A stretch of DNA of 64,000 nt from Collinsella aerofaciens (GTDB lineage: Bacteria > Actinomycetota > Coriobacteriia > Coriobacteriales > Coriobacteriaceae), in contig NZ_JAQLDQ010000003.1 in assembly GCF_028209395.1 (NCBI RefSeq), forward strand, positions 62,001 through 126,000, in the 5' to 3' direction. Within the stretch, counting starts at the first letter, position 1. Every line of letters begins with the position of its first letter. The translations under genes and the position numbers were made by a program. Under the pieces are notes generated by a model. It saw nothing but the letters and a program-made list of their open reading frames with translations, searched no databases and was not told the DNA's origin. Shown piece by piece: positions 35,018-43,369 of this stretch.

Positions 35018-35485
35018 TTAGGCCTCGTCGACGACCTTGAGGCCGCGCGTGTGGTCGATCTCGTTGAGGAGGTTAACGCGACGCTCGTGACGACCGCCCT
35101 CAAACTCGGCGTCGAGCCACTCGTCGACGATCATCTTGGCGAGCTCGGAGCCCACGACACGGGCACCAAAGGCGAGCACGTTGGTGTTGTTGTGCATGCG
35201 CGAGAGCTTGGCGCTGAAGGGCTCGGAGCATACGACGGCGCGAACGCCCTCGACCTTATTGGCGGCCAGGCTGATCCCGACGCCGGTGCCGCAGATCAGG
35301 ATGCCCAGGTCGACGTCACCGTTGGCCACGGCCTTACCCACCTTGTAGCCGGCGATGGGGTAATCAAAGCTCTCGGAGGTGTCGGTTCCAAAGTTCACGA
35401 CCTCACAGCCGCGCTCCTTCAGGTGCTCGGAGATAATGTTCTTGAGCTCGACGGCGGCGTGGTCGTTACCGATACCAATCTTCAT
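35018..35485 (-). CDS. rpiB: Ribose-5-phosphate isomerase B
   Basis: A 155-residue RpiB/LacAB-type isomerase that interconverts ribose and ribulose 5-phosphate. GIGNDHAAVELKN near the N-terminus, the catalytic Cys in LGILICGTGVGISLAANK, and the HNNTNVLAFGARVVG loop are characteristic. The ATG at 35485 follows GAGAGGAAC. Single gene, convergent with ndk. Confidence 0.94.
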   Translation of the reverse strand: MKIGIGNDHAAVELKNIISEHLKERGCEVVNFGTDTSESFDYPIAGYKVGKAVANGDVDLGILICGTGVGISLAANKVEGVRAVVCSEPFSAKLSRMHNNTNVLAFGARVVGSELAKMIVDEWLDAEFEGGRHERRVNLLNEIDHTRGLKVVDEA

Positions 35486-35568
35486 GAGTGGTTCCTCTCT
35501 GGTCCGTGCGGCGGAATTGCTAAAGGTTTTACCGCGTTCGACTGCATGATAGCGCGACTTTTGTGTAA

Positions 35569-35587
35569 ACGCTCGGGCGTTTTTTGG
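35569..35587. other. Short hairpin with T tract in the rpiB-cyuA gap
   Basis: AACGC and GCGTT pair around TCGG and are followed by TTTTTT on the plus strand. No plus-strand gene ends here, so it could be a leader hairpin for cyuA or be fortuitous. Confidence 0.35.
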
Positions 35588-35758
35588 TCAAACGCTTTAG
35601 CATGCAACAAGACTTACTTCTCATGAATTAATGCCGTCAGTTTGCGCTTGAACGCCGTCCGCCGGAACTTGGGTTGCGGTTTTTGATGCATTGTTATCAA
35701 ATAGAATAGAGTTAACTATTATTGAGAGCCCAGTCCGTTATGTAAGCAGGAGATACCT

Positions 35759-37078
35759 ATGCCTACCGATTCCATTCGCGATGCCGCTTTTTGCGATGTC
35801 TTGAACCGCGAGCTTGTCTGCGCGCTCGGCTGCACCGAGCCCATTGCCGTTGCCTATGCAGCGGCGCTGGCGAGCCAGACGCTTGGCTGCGAGCCCGAGC
35901 ATATGGACGTTGCCTGTTCGGGCAATATCATCAAGAACGTCAAGAGCGTTACCGTGCCCAACTCGGGCGGCATGCATGGTATTGAGGCGGCGGCCGTGCT
36001 GGGTGCCGTGGGCGGCGACGCCAAGAGCGCGCTCGAGGTGCTCGAGAGCGTTGACGATAAAGACCGTGCGCGCGTGGCCGAGCTCCTCGCTGACGCCGGC
36101 TACTGTGATGTGTCGCTTGTCGAGGGTGTGCCCAACCTCTACATCAAGGTGACTGCCACGGCCGGGGGCCATGTCGCGGTCGTCGAGATTACCGACCACC
36201 ACACCAATGTCACGTGCCATACCCTCGACGGTATTCCGGTATGCGGTAAGTCGGCGGGGGAGTGTGCCGCCTGTGCCGAGCGCGTCGTGGCCGAGCGTGC
36301 CGCAGATAGCGCCGACACGCCCATGTCGATCGAGACCATCATCGACTTTATCGAGGACGGTGACATTGAGGACGCCCGCGCTGCCGTTGAGCGTCAGATT
36401 GAGCTGAATGGCGCAATCAGTGCCGAGGGCCTTGCGCACGCTTGGGGCGCCGAGGTGGGTCGTACGCTGCTGGGTGCTCGTGCCGATGACGTCGCCTGCC
36501 GTGCCCGTGCCCGTGCGGCCGCCGGATCCGACGCTCGCATGAATGGCTGCGCGCTGCCGGTCGCCATTGTGTGCGGCTCGGGCAATCAGGGCATTACCTG
36601 CGCATTGCCCGTCATGGAGTATGCCGAGTACCTGCGTTGCGACCACGAGCGCCTGGTGCGCGCCGTGATGCTGTCCGATCTTATCGCTGTGCATATCAAG
36701 AGCTATATTGGTGCGCTCTCGGCGTTTTGCGGTGCTATTTGCGCCGCGTGCGGCGCCGGCGCCGCTATTACCTGGCTGTGCGGTGGCACGCGCGAGCAGA
36801 TTGGCGCGACGGTCTCGAATACGCTTGGCAACGTGGGCGGCATCGTGTGCGACGGCGCCAAGGCGAGCTGTGCCGCCAAGATCTCGGCTGCCGTCGATGC
36901 GGCGATTCTGGGTCACGATATGGCCATGCAGGGTCGCGGCTTCCGTGCCGGCGAGGGCCTGATCCAGGATACCGTTGAGCAGACAATCGCCAGCATGGGC
37001 TACGTAGGCCGCGTGGGCATGAAGGACACCGACGTCGAAATCCTCAACATCATGATCGGCAAAACCCAGGTTTGTTAG
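35759..37078 (+). CDS. cyuA: L-cysteine desulfidase / UPF0597 (serine dehydratase alpha-like) protein
   Basis: A 439-residue iron-sulfur lyase of the CyuA/YhaM family, which degrades L-cysteine to pyruvate, ammonia and sulfide without PLP. LGCTEPIAVAYAAA at the N-terminus, SGNIIKNVKSVTVPNSGG, CGSGNQGITCALPV, and the Cys in GGIVCDGAKASCAAK supply cluster and substrate residues. AGCAGGAG precedes the ATG. With the nearby metY it suggests active sulfur amino-acid turnover; sulfide from this enzyme would also be useful to the selenium/sulfur genes at the far end. Confidence 0.88.
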   Translation: MPTDSIRDAAFCDVLNRELVCALGCTEPIAVAYAAALASQTLGCEPEHMDVACSGNIIKNVKSVTVPNSGGMHGIEAAAVLGAVGGDAKSALEVLESVDDKDRARVAELLADAGYCDVSLVEGVPNLYIKVTATAGGHVAVVEITDHHTNVTCHTLDGIPVCGKSAGECAACAERVVAERAADSADTPMSIETIIDFIEDGDIEDARAAVERQIELNGAISAEGLAHAWGAEVGRTLLGARADDVACRARARAAAGSDARMNGCALPVAIVCGSGNQGITCALPVMEYAEYLRCDHERLVRAVMLSDLIAVHIKSYIGALSAFCGAICAACGAGAAITWLCGGTREQIGATVSNTLGNVGGIVCDGAKASCAAKISAAVDAAILGHDMAMQGRGFRAGEGLIQDTVEQTIASMGYVGRVGMKDTDVEILNIMIGKTQVC

Positions 37079-37105
37079 TTACGCGGTTTTACCAAACCGC
37101 GTAAC
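37078..37105. terminator. Perfect palindrome at the end of cyuA
   Basis: GTTACGCGGTTT and AAACCGCGTAAC form a 12-base stem around TACC, beginning at the last base of the cyuA stop codon. There is no T tract. Confidence 0.6.
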
Positions 37106-37118
37106 CAGTCGACGCTGC

Positions 37119-37217
37119 AAGCCCGCCAGAGCGGCAATCTGCCTTTCAACTTCGGCGGCATGACCAAAAGGTCAATGCCGCCTCGTTTCAAGGCACCTTG
37201 CTCGCCCTGGCGGGCTT
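37119..37217. repeat. Nested stem-loop in the gap after cyuA
   Basis: AAGCCCGCCAG (37119-37129) pairs with CTGGCGGGCTT (37207-37217). Inside, TGCCTT pairs with AAGGCA and GGCGGCATGACC (37154) with GGTCAATGCCGCC (37170). The 3' half is part of a repeat found again at 40412. Confidence 0.7.
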
Positions 37218-37244
37218 TCGCTGTCGGTTCCAAGACATCGGCGC
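37182..37244 (+). repeat. Interspersed repeat, copy 1
   Basis: About 63 bases closely match 40412-40476, including an exact TTTCAAGGCACCTTGCTCGC block followed by CTG.CGGG and TCGCT.TCG, then CATCGGCG. Confidence 0.75.
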
Positions 37245-37253
37245 AATCTTTGT

Positions 37254-37285
37254 AATGTGAAAAGGGGCTGAACCTTTGTCACATT
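37254..37285. repeat. Degenerate copy of the GTGACAAAGG palindrome
   Basis: AATGTGAAAAGG at 37254 pairs with CCTTTGTCACATT ending at 37285 (one base missing). It resembles half-sites of the palindromes at 45438 and 57100. Confidence 0.55.
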
Positions 37286-37326
37286 CGGTCTGCGGTGTTA
37301 TTTTGTTTGGAGCGAGCGAGGGGGTT

Positions 37327-38085
37327 CTATGACAGTTCGTCGGCTACTTGGTGTTCGTAGAAGGCTTCTACTACGGCGTTAAAGTCGCGGGCGAAGTCTT
37401 CCATGGTTCCGCGCCAGGTGGCTCGGCCGGGTTTTCCCTGGCCAACATAGGCAGTTTGAATGCCGCAGGCGGGACTGGGGAAGTCGCGCTTGGGATCGTT
37501 GCCCACCATAAGGACCTCGTTTGGCTCGAGCCCCATCACCTGAAGCTGCTCTAGATAGTAGGTGGCATCGGGCTTGCAGCGGGTGGTGTTTCCCATGTGC
37601 GTGACGAGCTCAAAGGGAGCGTCGGCCAGGTCGCCCCAACCCATGCGGCACTCGATGGCCCCCTGGGGAAAGCTGGGGTTGGTAAAGAGCGCGCAGCGCA
37701 GTCCAGCGTCCTGTACGGCCTGGAGCGCGGCGTGCGCGCCCGGCATAGCGTGGGCGTTAATGACATCGTCGTTCTTGTACGGAAGAACTTCGCGGTCATA
37801 GTAGGTAAACGCCTCGTAGATGAGGGGATCGGAGAGGCGGATCCCGCATCGGCGCTCGACCTCTTCTTGGTAAAACTCAAGATTGGTGCGGTTGTCCGTG
37901 CCGCTGCGGCGATTGGCGTTGAGGTCGACCAGGATGGTGCCGAGGCGTGCCATCGTGCCACCGCGGCTGCGGCGCCCGATATCCGCGAGCATCGAAGAGA
38001 CATCCTTAAAATAGCGAAGGATGAACGCGTTGAGGTTGATGCTGAGAAGCGTCTCGTCCATATCGAAAACGACTGCTTTGAGCAC
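37327..38085 (-). CDS. HAD-superfamily hydrolase
   Basis: A 252-residue phosphatase of HAD subfamily I. Motif I is VVFDMDETLLSINL at residue 6, a helical C1 cap spans about 20-110, motif II is CALFTNPSFP, a Lys lies in TRCKPDATYY and motif IV is VLMVGNDPKRDFP. Substrate unknown. There is no usable ATG; GTG at 38085 has GAAAGG seven bases upstream and places motif I at the normal distance, so I chose it over the longer frame to 38256. Confidence 0.85.
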   Translation of the reverse strand: MLKAVVFDMDETLLSINLNAFILRYFKDVSSMLADIGRRSRGGTMARLGTILVDLNANRRSGTDNRTNLEFYQEEVERRCGIRLSDPLIYEAFTYYDREVLPYKNDDVINAHAMPGAHAALQAVQDAGLRCALFTNPSFPQGAIECRMGWGDLADAPFELVTHMGNTTRCKPDATYYLEQLQVMGLEPNEVLMVGNDPKRDFPSPACGIQTAYVGQGKPGRATWRGTMEDFARDFNAVVEAFYEHQVADELS

Positions 38086-38400
38086 GCGGGCACCTTTCTC
38101 GAAAAATCGATCTAGAATCGTTGGCTCCGGATACTTTACCCCAAAGCCGAATGCCTGGCTGGTTATCGTCAAGTTGCGGAGACGTGTGTTCATAAGATTA
38201 CGAAAAAGTCTCCACACGAGTAAAAAATCGCAGTTCACGCTTGAAATCGAACTCATTTCCCCGTAACCTATACGAACGTGATTGCATAAGCGTCACATTA
38301 GTATCTGTCGGCTCCCGAGTGTTCCTAAACGTTGTGTGCTTGTCGCACCCTTCTGTAGGTCCTAGCAATCGGGGCCCCGTAGTTCGAAAGGGGTCCACCT

Positions 38401-39567
38401 TTGAGTGAGATTCAGAACTCGTCCATTTTCTCTCTTGACGATGTCAATGAGGAGGAGATGAACAACCTCATCGACGGTACGATTACCGACTTTGATGAGG
38501 GCGATCTCGTTAACGGCACTGTCGTTAAGATCGAGCATGACGAGGTGCTCGTTGACATCGGATTCAAGTCCGAGGGCGTTATCCCGGTCCGCGAGCTGTC
38601 CATCCGCAAGGACGCTAACCCTGCAGACATCGTTGCACTCGGTGATCCCATCGAGGCTCTGGTTCTCCAGAAGGAGGACAAGGACGGTCGTCTGGTCCTG
38701 TCCAAGAAGCGTGCCGAGTACGAGCGTGCTTGGAACCGCATCGAGGAGAAGTTCAACTCCGGCGAGAACGTCGAGGGCGAGGTTATCGAGGTTGTCAAGG
38801 GCGGCCTGATCCTCGACATCGGCCTGCGTGGCTTCCTGCCCGCTTCCCTCGTCGACCTCCGTCGTGTCAAGGACCTCACCTCCTACATGGGCACCCGCAT
38901 CGAGGCTCGCGTCATCGAGATGGACCGCAACCGCAACAACGTCGTCCTCTCTCGTCGCGTCGTGCTCGAGGAGTCCCGTAAGGCCGAGCGCTCCGAGATC
39001 CTGTCCAAGCTCAAGTCTGGCATGCGTCTCCAGGGCACCGTTTCCTCCATCGTCGACTTCGGCGCCTTCGTCGACCTCGGCGGTATCGACGGCCTCATCC
39101 ACATCTCCGAGCTCTCCTGGAACCACGTCAACCATCCTTCCGAGGTTGTCAAGGTCGGCCAGGAGGTCGAGGTCGAGGTTCTCGACGTCGATCTCAACCG
39201 CGAGCGCATCTCCCTGGGTCTCAAGCAGACCACCGAGGATCCGTGGCGCGCACTGGTCAAGAAGTACCCCGTCGGCGCTATCGTCGAGGGCACTGTGACC
39301 AAGCTTGTTCCGTTCGGCGCTTTCGTCGATCTGGGCGAGGGCATCGAGGGCCTGGTGCACATCTCCGAGATGGCCAACAAGCACGTCGATCAGCCTTCTC
39401 AGGTCACCCACGTGGGCGACAAGGTTCAGGTCAAGGTCATGGAGATCGACCTCGACCGTCGTCGCATCTCCCTGTCCATGAAGTCTGCTGCTGAGACTCT
39501 GGGCGTCGAGATCGAGGTTACCCCGCTGCCTTCCGAGAAGAAGGACGAGGAGACCGACGCCGAGTAA
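38401..39567 (+). CDS. rpsA: 30S ribosomal protein S1
   Basis: A 388-residue protein with four S1 RNA-binding repeats at about 32-105, 120-185, 205-275 and 290-360 (each with the VDIGF, LDIGLRGFLP, DFGAFVDLGG and PFGAFVDLGEG type cores). S1 recruits mRNA to the ribosome. The start is TTG at 38401, with AAAGGGG seven bases upstream; no ATG fits. Codon use is strongly biased, as expected for high expression. The first repeat is preceded by an acidic FtsZ-unrelated tail (DDVNEEEMNNLIDG) typical of actinobacterial S1. Confidence 0.95.
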   Translation: MSEIQNSSIFSLDDVNEEEMNNLIDGTITDFDEGDLVNGTVVKIEHDEVLVDIGFKSEGVIPVRELSIRKDANPADIVALGDPIEALVLQKEDKDGRLVLSKKRAEYERAWNRIEEKFNSGENVEGEVIEVVKGGLILDIGLRGFLPASLVDLRRVKDLTSYMGTRIEARVIEMDRNRNNVVLSRRVVLEESRKAERSEILSKLKSGMRLQGTVSSIVDFGAFVDLGGIDGLIHISELSWNHVNHPSEVVKVGQEVEVEVLDVDLNRERISLGLKQTTEDPWRALVKKYPVGAIVEGTVTKLVPFGAFVDLGEGIEGLVHISEMANKHVDQPSQVTHVGDKVQVKVMEIDLDRRRISLSMKSAAETLGVEIEVTPLPSEKKDEETDAE

Positions 39568-39592
39568 ATCGGTTTGACGATCACTTGTTTTA

Positions 39593-39624
39593 GGGACCCG
39601 TCCGCAATGGACGGGTCCTTTTTT
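39593..39624 (+). terminator. Intrinsic terminator after rpsA
   Basis: GGACCCGTCC and GGACGGGTCC pair around GCAAT, then TTTTTT. The rest of the gap to rnpB contains one perfect hairpin (CCCGCCTC/GAGGCGGG near 39707-39728) of unknown role. Confidence 0.92.
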
Positions 39625-39854
39625 GCATTTGGTGCCGAGATGCACGATGCTGCCCATGCTATCCACAGGCTATTTGGTTGTCGGTGCATGAAAAAATGCC
39701 GACATCCCGCCTCGGGGAGGAGGCGGGAACACACCGAGTAGACGGAGGGGTGTGGAGCGCGGTCGCGTCTCGACTGACGACGTTGCCCATCGACAGGACC
39801 ATTGTAGCGCATGGCGGTTCTTGGTTTATCGTGTCGAGCGTTTGCGTTGTGCCA

Positions 39855-39881
39855 TTGCCTGCGGCAACGGTGTGTTACACT
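39855..39881 (+). promoter_or_regulatory. rnpB promoter
   Basis: TTGCCT (39855-39860) and TACACT (39876-39881) with an extended -10 TG (TGTTACACT) lie just ahead of the mature rnpB 5' end at about 39890. The 15-base spacer is short. Confidence 0.5.
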
Positions 39882-39889
39882 CTTGCACT

Positions 39890-40251
39890 GCTGAGTGGGC
39901 CAGACGGTCGCGCGATGTACTGCTTGCAGTACGCGTGAGGAAAGTCCGGGCTCCAGAGGGCGGGATGCCGGCTAACGGCCGGGCGGAGTGATCCGACGGA
40001 AAGCGCCGCAGAAAAGAAGACTCCCACCTGCGCCGCAAGGCGTAAAGGGAAAAGCTGAAACGGTGGTGTAAGAGACCACCAGCGTCGTGGCAACACGGCG
40101 GCTTGGCAAGCCCCATCCGGAGCAAGCGCGAATAGGAACGCTATGGGCCGGCCCGGTCCGCGTTCGGGTAGCGTGCGTGGAGCTGCACGGTAACGTGCAG
40201 ACAAGATAAATGACCGTTCACGACAGAACCCGGCTTATAGGCCCACTCAGC
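39890..40251 (+). ncRNA. rnpB: RNase P RNA (bacterial class A)
   Basis: The RNA component of RNase P, which trims tRNA 5' leaders. The ends GCTGAGTGGGCC (39890) and GGCCCACTCAGC (to 40251) pair as helix P1. The universally conserved GAGGAAAGTCCGGGCTCC block (about 39939) and ACAGAACCCGGCTTATAGG (about 40224) form the P4 core, and AGAGACCACC lies between. The length of about 362 bases fits class A. Open frames crossing this region are spurious. Confidence 0.96.
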
Positions 40252-40266
40252 AACTATGTTGACGCT

Positions 40267-40377
40267 GCGACGGCGTCAGCTGGCCGATTTGGCGCTCATT
40301 CGTCGGTCGCCGCCATAAGGCGTGCTCCCTCCTCTTTCGGGCCAAATCGACTCAGCTGACGCCGTCTCGCTGTTTTT
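40267..40377 (+). terminator. Long inverted repeat after rnpB, terminator-like
   Basis: Arm 40267-40293 pairs with 40341-40370 (GGCGTCAGCTG with CAGCTGACGCC at the core, two small bulges) around a 47-base loop, and TGTTTTTATC follows. It is much longer than a usual terminator stem. Confidence 0.7.
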
Positions 40378-40411
40378 ATCTGGTCATCGGCAGCCTCATT
40401 TCTGTTGCAAT

Positions 40412-40476
40412 CTCGTCTTTCAAGGCACCTTGCTCGCGCTGACGGGTTCTCGCTTTCGTTTACGGAATCATCGGCG
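40412..40476 (+). repeat. Interspersed repeat, copy 2
   Basis: Matches 37182-37244 over about 63 bases with scattered differences; here it lies between rnpB and yigZ. The remaining bases to 40564 are T-rich and I see nothing else in them. Confidence 0.75.
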
Positions 40477-40564
40477 TTGCCGTTCTATTTACCGGGGTTA
40501 TCGGTACGGCCTTTGCCGTATTATTGAGGCTGTTTGTTGCTTTGCTTGTTGTTGAGGGGCTTTG

Positions 40565-41200
40565 TTGGACAGCTATTTTACTCTGCAATCGAATATTGAG
40601 GCTTCAGGCGAGTTTGTGGACCGCAAGAGCCGGTTTATTGCCCAGCTGGTCCATATTGAGTCCGAGGATGAGGCGAATGCCTTTATCGAGATGGTTCGCA
40701 AGCGCCATTACGACGCTCGACACAATGTTCCTGCGTGGATTTTGGTCGATGGGCGCGAGCGCCAGAGCGATGACGGTGAGCCGAGCCGCACGAGCGGTAT
40801 GCCGACGCTCGAGGTGCTGCGCGGCGCAGAGCTTAAAAATGTTTGCTGCGTGGTGACGCGCTATTTTGGCGGCACGCTGTTGGGGCCTGGTGGATTGGTG
40901 CGCGCCTATACCGCGGCGACGCAGGCGGCGGTGGCGGCTGCTCGGGAGGCTGATCAGGTCGTCGAGATGACCAGTGTCGTGCCTGTTGACGTGCATGTGG
41001 CCTATTCGCAGTATGAGCAGGTGCTTCGTTTGGCGCAGGATTCAGGTGCCAAGGTTTCGGATACCGATTACGCGGATGCCGTGACGATTCACTTGGTGTT
41101 CAAAGCGGGGGAGCAGGAGCCGTTTTGCGCCAAGATGCGCGAGCTTATGGCGGGGCGTGAGGAGATTGAGGTCGGAGCCCCCGAATTTGCCGAGTTCTAA
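40565..41200 (+). CDS. yigZ: YigZ/IMPACT-family protein (UPF0029)
   Basis: A 211-residue two-domain protein. The N-terminal UPF0029 domain shows SRFIAQLVHIESEDEA, RHYDARHNVPAWI, DDGEPSRTSGMP and YFGGTLLGPGGLVRAY, which are family signatures; the C-terminal ferredoxin-like domain (about 140-205) is related to translation-factor domain IV. A role linked to translation is inferred. TTG at 40565 is five bases after GAGGGG; TTG at 40562 is too close, and no ATG fits. Confidence 0.9.
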   Translation: MDSYFTLQSNIEASGEFVDRKSRFIAQLVHIESEDEANAFIEMVRKRHYDARHNVPAWILVDGRERQSDDGEPSRTSGMPTLEVLRGAELKNVCCVVTRYFGGTLLGPGGLVRAYTAATQAAVAAAREADQVVEMTSVVPVDVHVAYSQYEQVLRLAQDSGAKVSDTDYADAVTIHLVFKAGEQEPFCAKMRELMAGREEIEVGAPEFAEF

Positions 41201-41203
41201 CGG

Positions 41204-41254
41204 CGACGGCCGGCGTGCTTTTGGATGGATTCCAAGCGCGCCGGCCGTCGTTTT
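41204..41254. terminator. Two-way terminator between yigZ and the minus-strand redox gene
   Basis: CGACGGCCGGCGTGCTT pairs with 41234-41250 (one mismatch pair) and TTTT follows on the plus strand. Confidence 0.82.
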
Positions 41255-41267
41255 ATGTTGCTGCCGT

Positions 41268-41714
41268 TTACTCGGCGAGCTGCTTTAGCACATCGCAGGC
41301 GATCTCGACGGCATCGTCGATGCAGCCGGGACAGCTGCGGAGCGGGCCTTTATCCGGTCCGATGCCCTTGAGCGTGCCGCAGACGGTCGTCGTGTTCTTC
41401 TCGCCAAAACGCTTGGCGATTTCGCGCGACAGCTTGTAGGTCTGGCCCTTGGTCTTAGGGTTTTCCATGCCGTCGCTCATTACAAAGCCCATGATGGCCA
41501 CGGCGCCCGAGATGGCGCCGCAAGTTTCGGTCATGCCGCCCATGCCGGCGCCAAAGCCCTCGGTGAGGGTAAAGGCGACCTGGGGGTCGAGCCCGACGGC
41601 GGGCGCGAGCGTGCAGGCGACGGCCTGGGCGCAGTTAAAGCCACGGGCGTGGTATTCGGCAGCTTGAGCCTGACAGTCGGTGATGTCGAGCTGGGCCGTA
41701 TCGATTTGCTTCAT
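41268..41714 (-). CDS. C_GCAxxG_C_C-family (redox-active) protein
   Basis: A 148-residue protein of the TIGR01909/C-GCAxxG family. The signature Cys residues are in NCAQAVACTLAP, GMGGMTETCGAISGAV, and near the C-terminus TVCGTLKG and CPGCIDDA. Members occur in anaerobes near redox and electron-transfer genes; the function is not established. The ATG at 41714 follows AAGGAG; upstream in-frame sequence to 41822 is not family-like. Confidence 0.87.
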   Translation of the reverse strand: MKQIDTAQLDITDCQAQAAEYHARGFNCAQAVACTLAPAVGLDPQVAFTLTEGFGAGMGGMTETCGAISGAVAIMGFVMSDGMENPKTKGQTYKLSREIAKRFGEKNTTTVCGTLKGIGPDKGPLRSCPGCIDDAVEIACDVLKQLAE

Positions 41715-41944
41715 CGTTGTCTCCTTGGTCACGGTGTACCCGCCTATGGTACCCGTGACGGGGCATGTAATCATCGAGAGCTTCATGTATGCCTCGTTTT
41801 TATCTATCGAGCAAATGCCCAAAGCTTGAGATAAATACCCCTAATCAATTTGTCCCTTAACCTACCTTGGGGATGGGTTGAGAGGGGTGCGGGGTAGCGG
41901 TATCGTGAACCGAATAAAATGTAACCCAGGCAAGGGAGCTAGAT

Positions 41945-43228
41945 ATGAGCGAGCAGACCATCGGTACTACATGTGTTCAGGGCGGCTATCACCCGGGAGA
42001 TGCCGAGCCGCGCCAGGTGCCCATCTACCAGTCCACCACGTGGAAGTACGACACGTCCGAGCACATGGGCAAGCTGTTTGACCTGGAGGAGTCGGGCTAC
42101 TTCTACAGCCGCCTGCAGAACCCCACGTGCGATCTGGTTGCCGCCAAGATCTGCGAGATGGAGGGAGGCACCGCCGCGATGCTCACGAGCTCGGGCATGG
42201 CTGCGAACTTCCTCGCGATCTTTAACGTGGCCGGTGCCGGCGATCATGTGGTCGCAAGCTCTGCCATTTACGGCGGTACGTATAACCTGCTCGCCCATAC
42301 CATGGGTCGCATGGGCTTGACCTGCACGTTCGTTGCCCCCGACTGCACCGATGAAGAGCTCGAGGCAGCCTTTGAGCCCAATACCAAGCTCGTCTTTGGC
42401 GAGACGATCGCCAACCCCGCCCTTGCCGTGCTCGATATTGAGCGCTTTGCCAAGGCCGCGCATGATCACGGCGTGCCGCTGATGGTCGACAACACCTTCC
42501 CGACGCCCGTGATGTGCCGTCCCTTTGAGTGGGGCGCCGACATCGTTACGCACTCCACCACCAAGTACATGGATGGACATGCTGCCTACCTGGGCGGCGT
42601 GATCGTCGACCACGGCCAGTTTGACTGGATGGCTCATGCGGACAAGTTCCCGGGTCTCACCACGCCTGACGAGAGCTACCACGGCGTGACCTATGCCGAG
42701 AAGTTCGGTCGCGAGGGCGCCTTCATTACCAAGGCCACCGCGCAGCTCATGCGCGATCTTGGCCCCATGCAGAACCCGCAGGCGGCGTTCTTCTTGAACA
42801 GCTCGCTCGAGAGCCTGCATGTGCGCATGCCGCGTCATTGCGAGAACGGCCTGGCCGTTGCCAAGTTCCTGCAGAGCCATCCCAAGGTGCGCTTCGTGAG
42901 CTATCCGGGTCTGGAGGGCGACAAGTACTATGACCTCGCTCAGAAGTACATGCCAAACGGTACCTGCGGCGTTGTGAGCTTTGGCTTTAATGGTGGTCGC
43001 GCGGCGGCCGAGACCTTTATGAAGAGCCTCAAGCTCGCCCAGATCGCCACGCATGTGGCCGACGCCCGCACCTGCTGCCTGCATCCTGCTAACGCTACGC
43101 ACCGCCAGATGAACGATGAGGAGCTCATCGCCTGCGGTATCTCCGCCGACATGGTGCGCCTGTCGTGCGGCCTCGAGGACACGGCCGATCTGATTGCCGA
43201 CCTTGAGCAGGCGCTCGAGCAGTGCTAG
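41945..43228 (+). CDS. metY: O-acetylhomoserine sulfhydrylase / Cys-Met metabolism PLP enzyme
   Basis: A 427-residue PLP enzyme of the gamma family. The PLP Lys is in THSTTKYMDGH, with YSRLQNPTCDLV, SSGMAANFLAIFN and VDNTFPTPVMCRPFEWGAD around the active site and VRLSCGLEDTADLIADL at the end. The length and the internal insert at about 225-260 favour O-acetylhomoserine (homocysteine-forming) activity over methionine gamma-lyase, but the latter is possible. Single gene with its own terminator; no SAM riboswitch is recognisable upstream. Confidence 0.85.
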   Translation: MSEQTIGTTCVQGGYHPGDAEPRQVPIYQSTTWKYDTSEHMGKLFDLEESGYFYSRLQNPTCDLVAAKICEMEGGTAAMLTSSGMAANFLAIFNVAGAGDHVVASSAIYGGTYNLLAHTMGRMGLTCTFVAPDCTDEELEAAFEPNTKLVFGETIANPALAVLDIERFAKAAHDHGVPLMVDNTFPTPVMCRPFEWGADIVTHSTTKYMDGHAAYLGGVIVDHGQFDWMAHADKFPGLTTPDESYHGVTYAEKFGREGAFITKATAQLMRDLGPMQNPQAAFFLNSSLESLHVRMPRHCENGLAVAKFLQSHPKVRFVSYPGLEGDKYYDLAQKYMPNGTCGVVSFGFNGGRAAAETFMKSLKLAQIATHVADARTCCLHPANATHRQMNDEELIACGISADMVRLSCGLEDTADLIADLEQALEQC

Positions 43229-43297
43229 GCTAGCGTTCGCACAAGGCGCCGATGCTGGCAGAAAGCTTCGGTGGCCTTTCGTTCCGATTCCGTAGGC

Positions 43298-43344
43298 GGG
43301 ACCCCAATCGCGACTGATTACAGGCGATTGGGGCCCCGTTTTTG
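43298..43344 (+). terminator. Intrinsic terminator after metY
   Basis: GGGACCCCAATCGC pairs with GCGATTGGGGCCCC around about a dozen bases, followed by GTTTTTG. Confidence 0.85.
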
Positions 43345-43369
43345 CGTTGGGCCACTCGAAAGGATGGAT

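Noticed and set aside
38362..39666. 434-codon frame antisense to rpsA
   Set aside because: Low-complexity mirror of the biased rpsA codons.
39752..40204. Several frames of 79-109 codons on both strands
   Set aside because: They overlap rnpB, whose conserved RNA blocks explain the sequence.
41835..41944. SAM riboswitch upstream of metY
   Set aside because: The leader is short, and none of the conserved SAM-I, SAM-II or SAM-IV blocks is recognisable.
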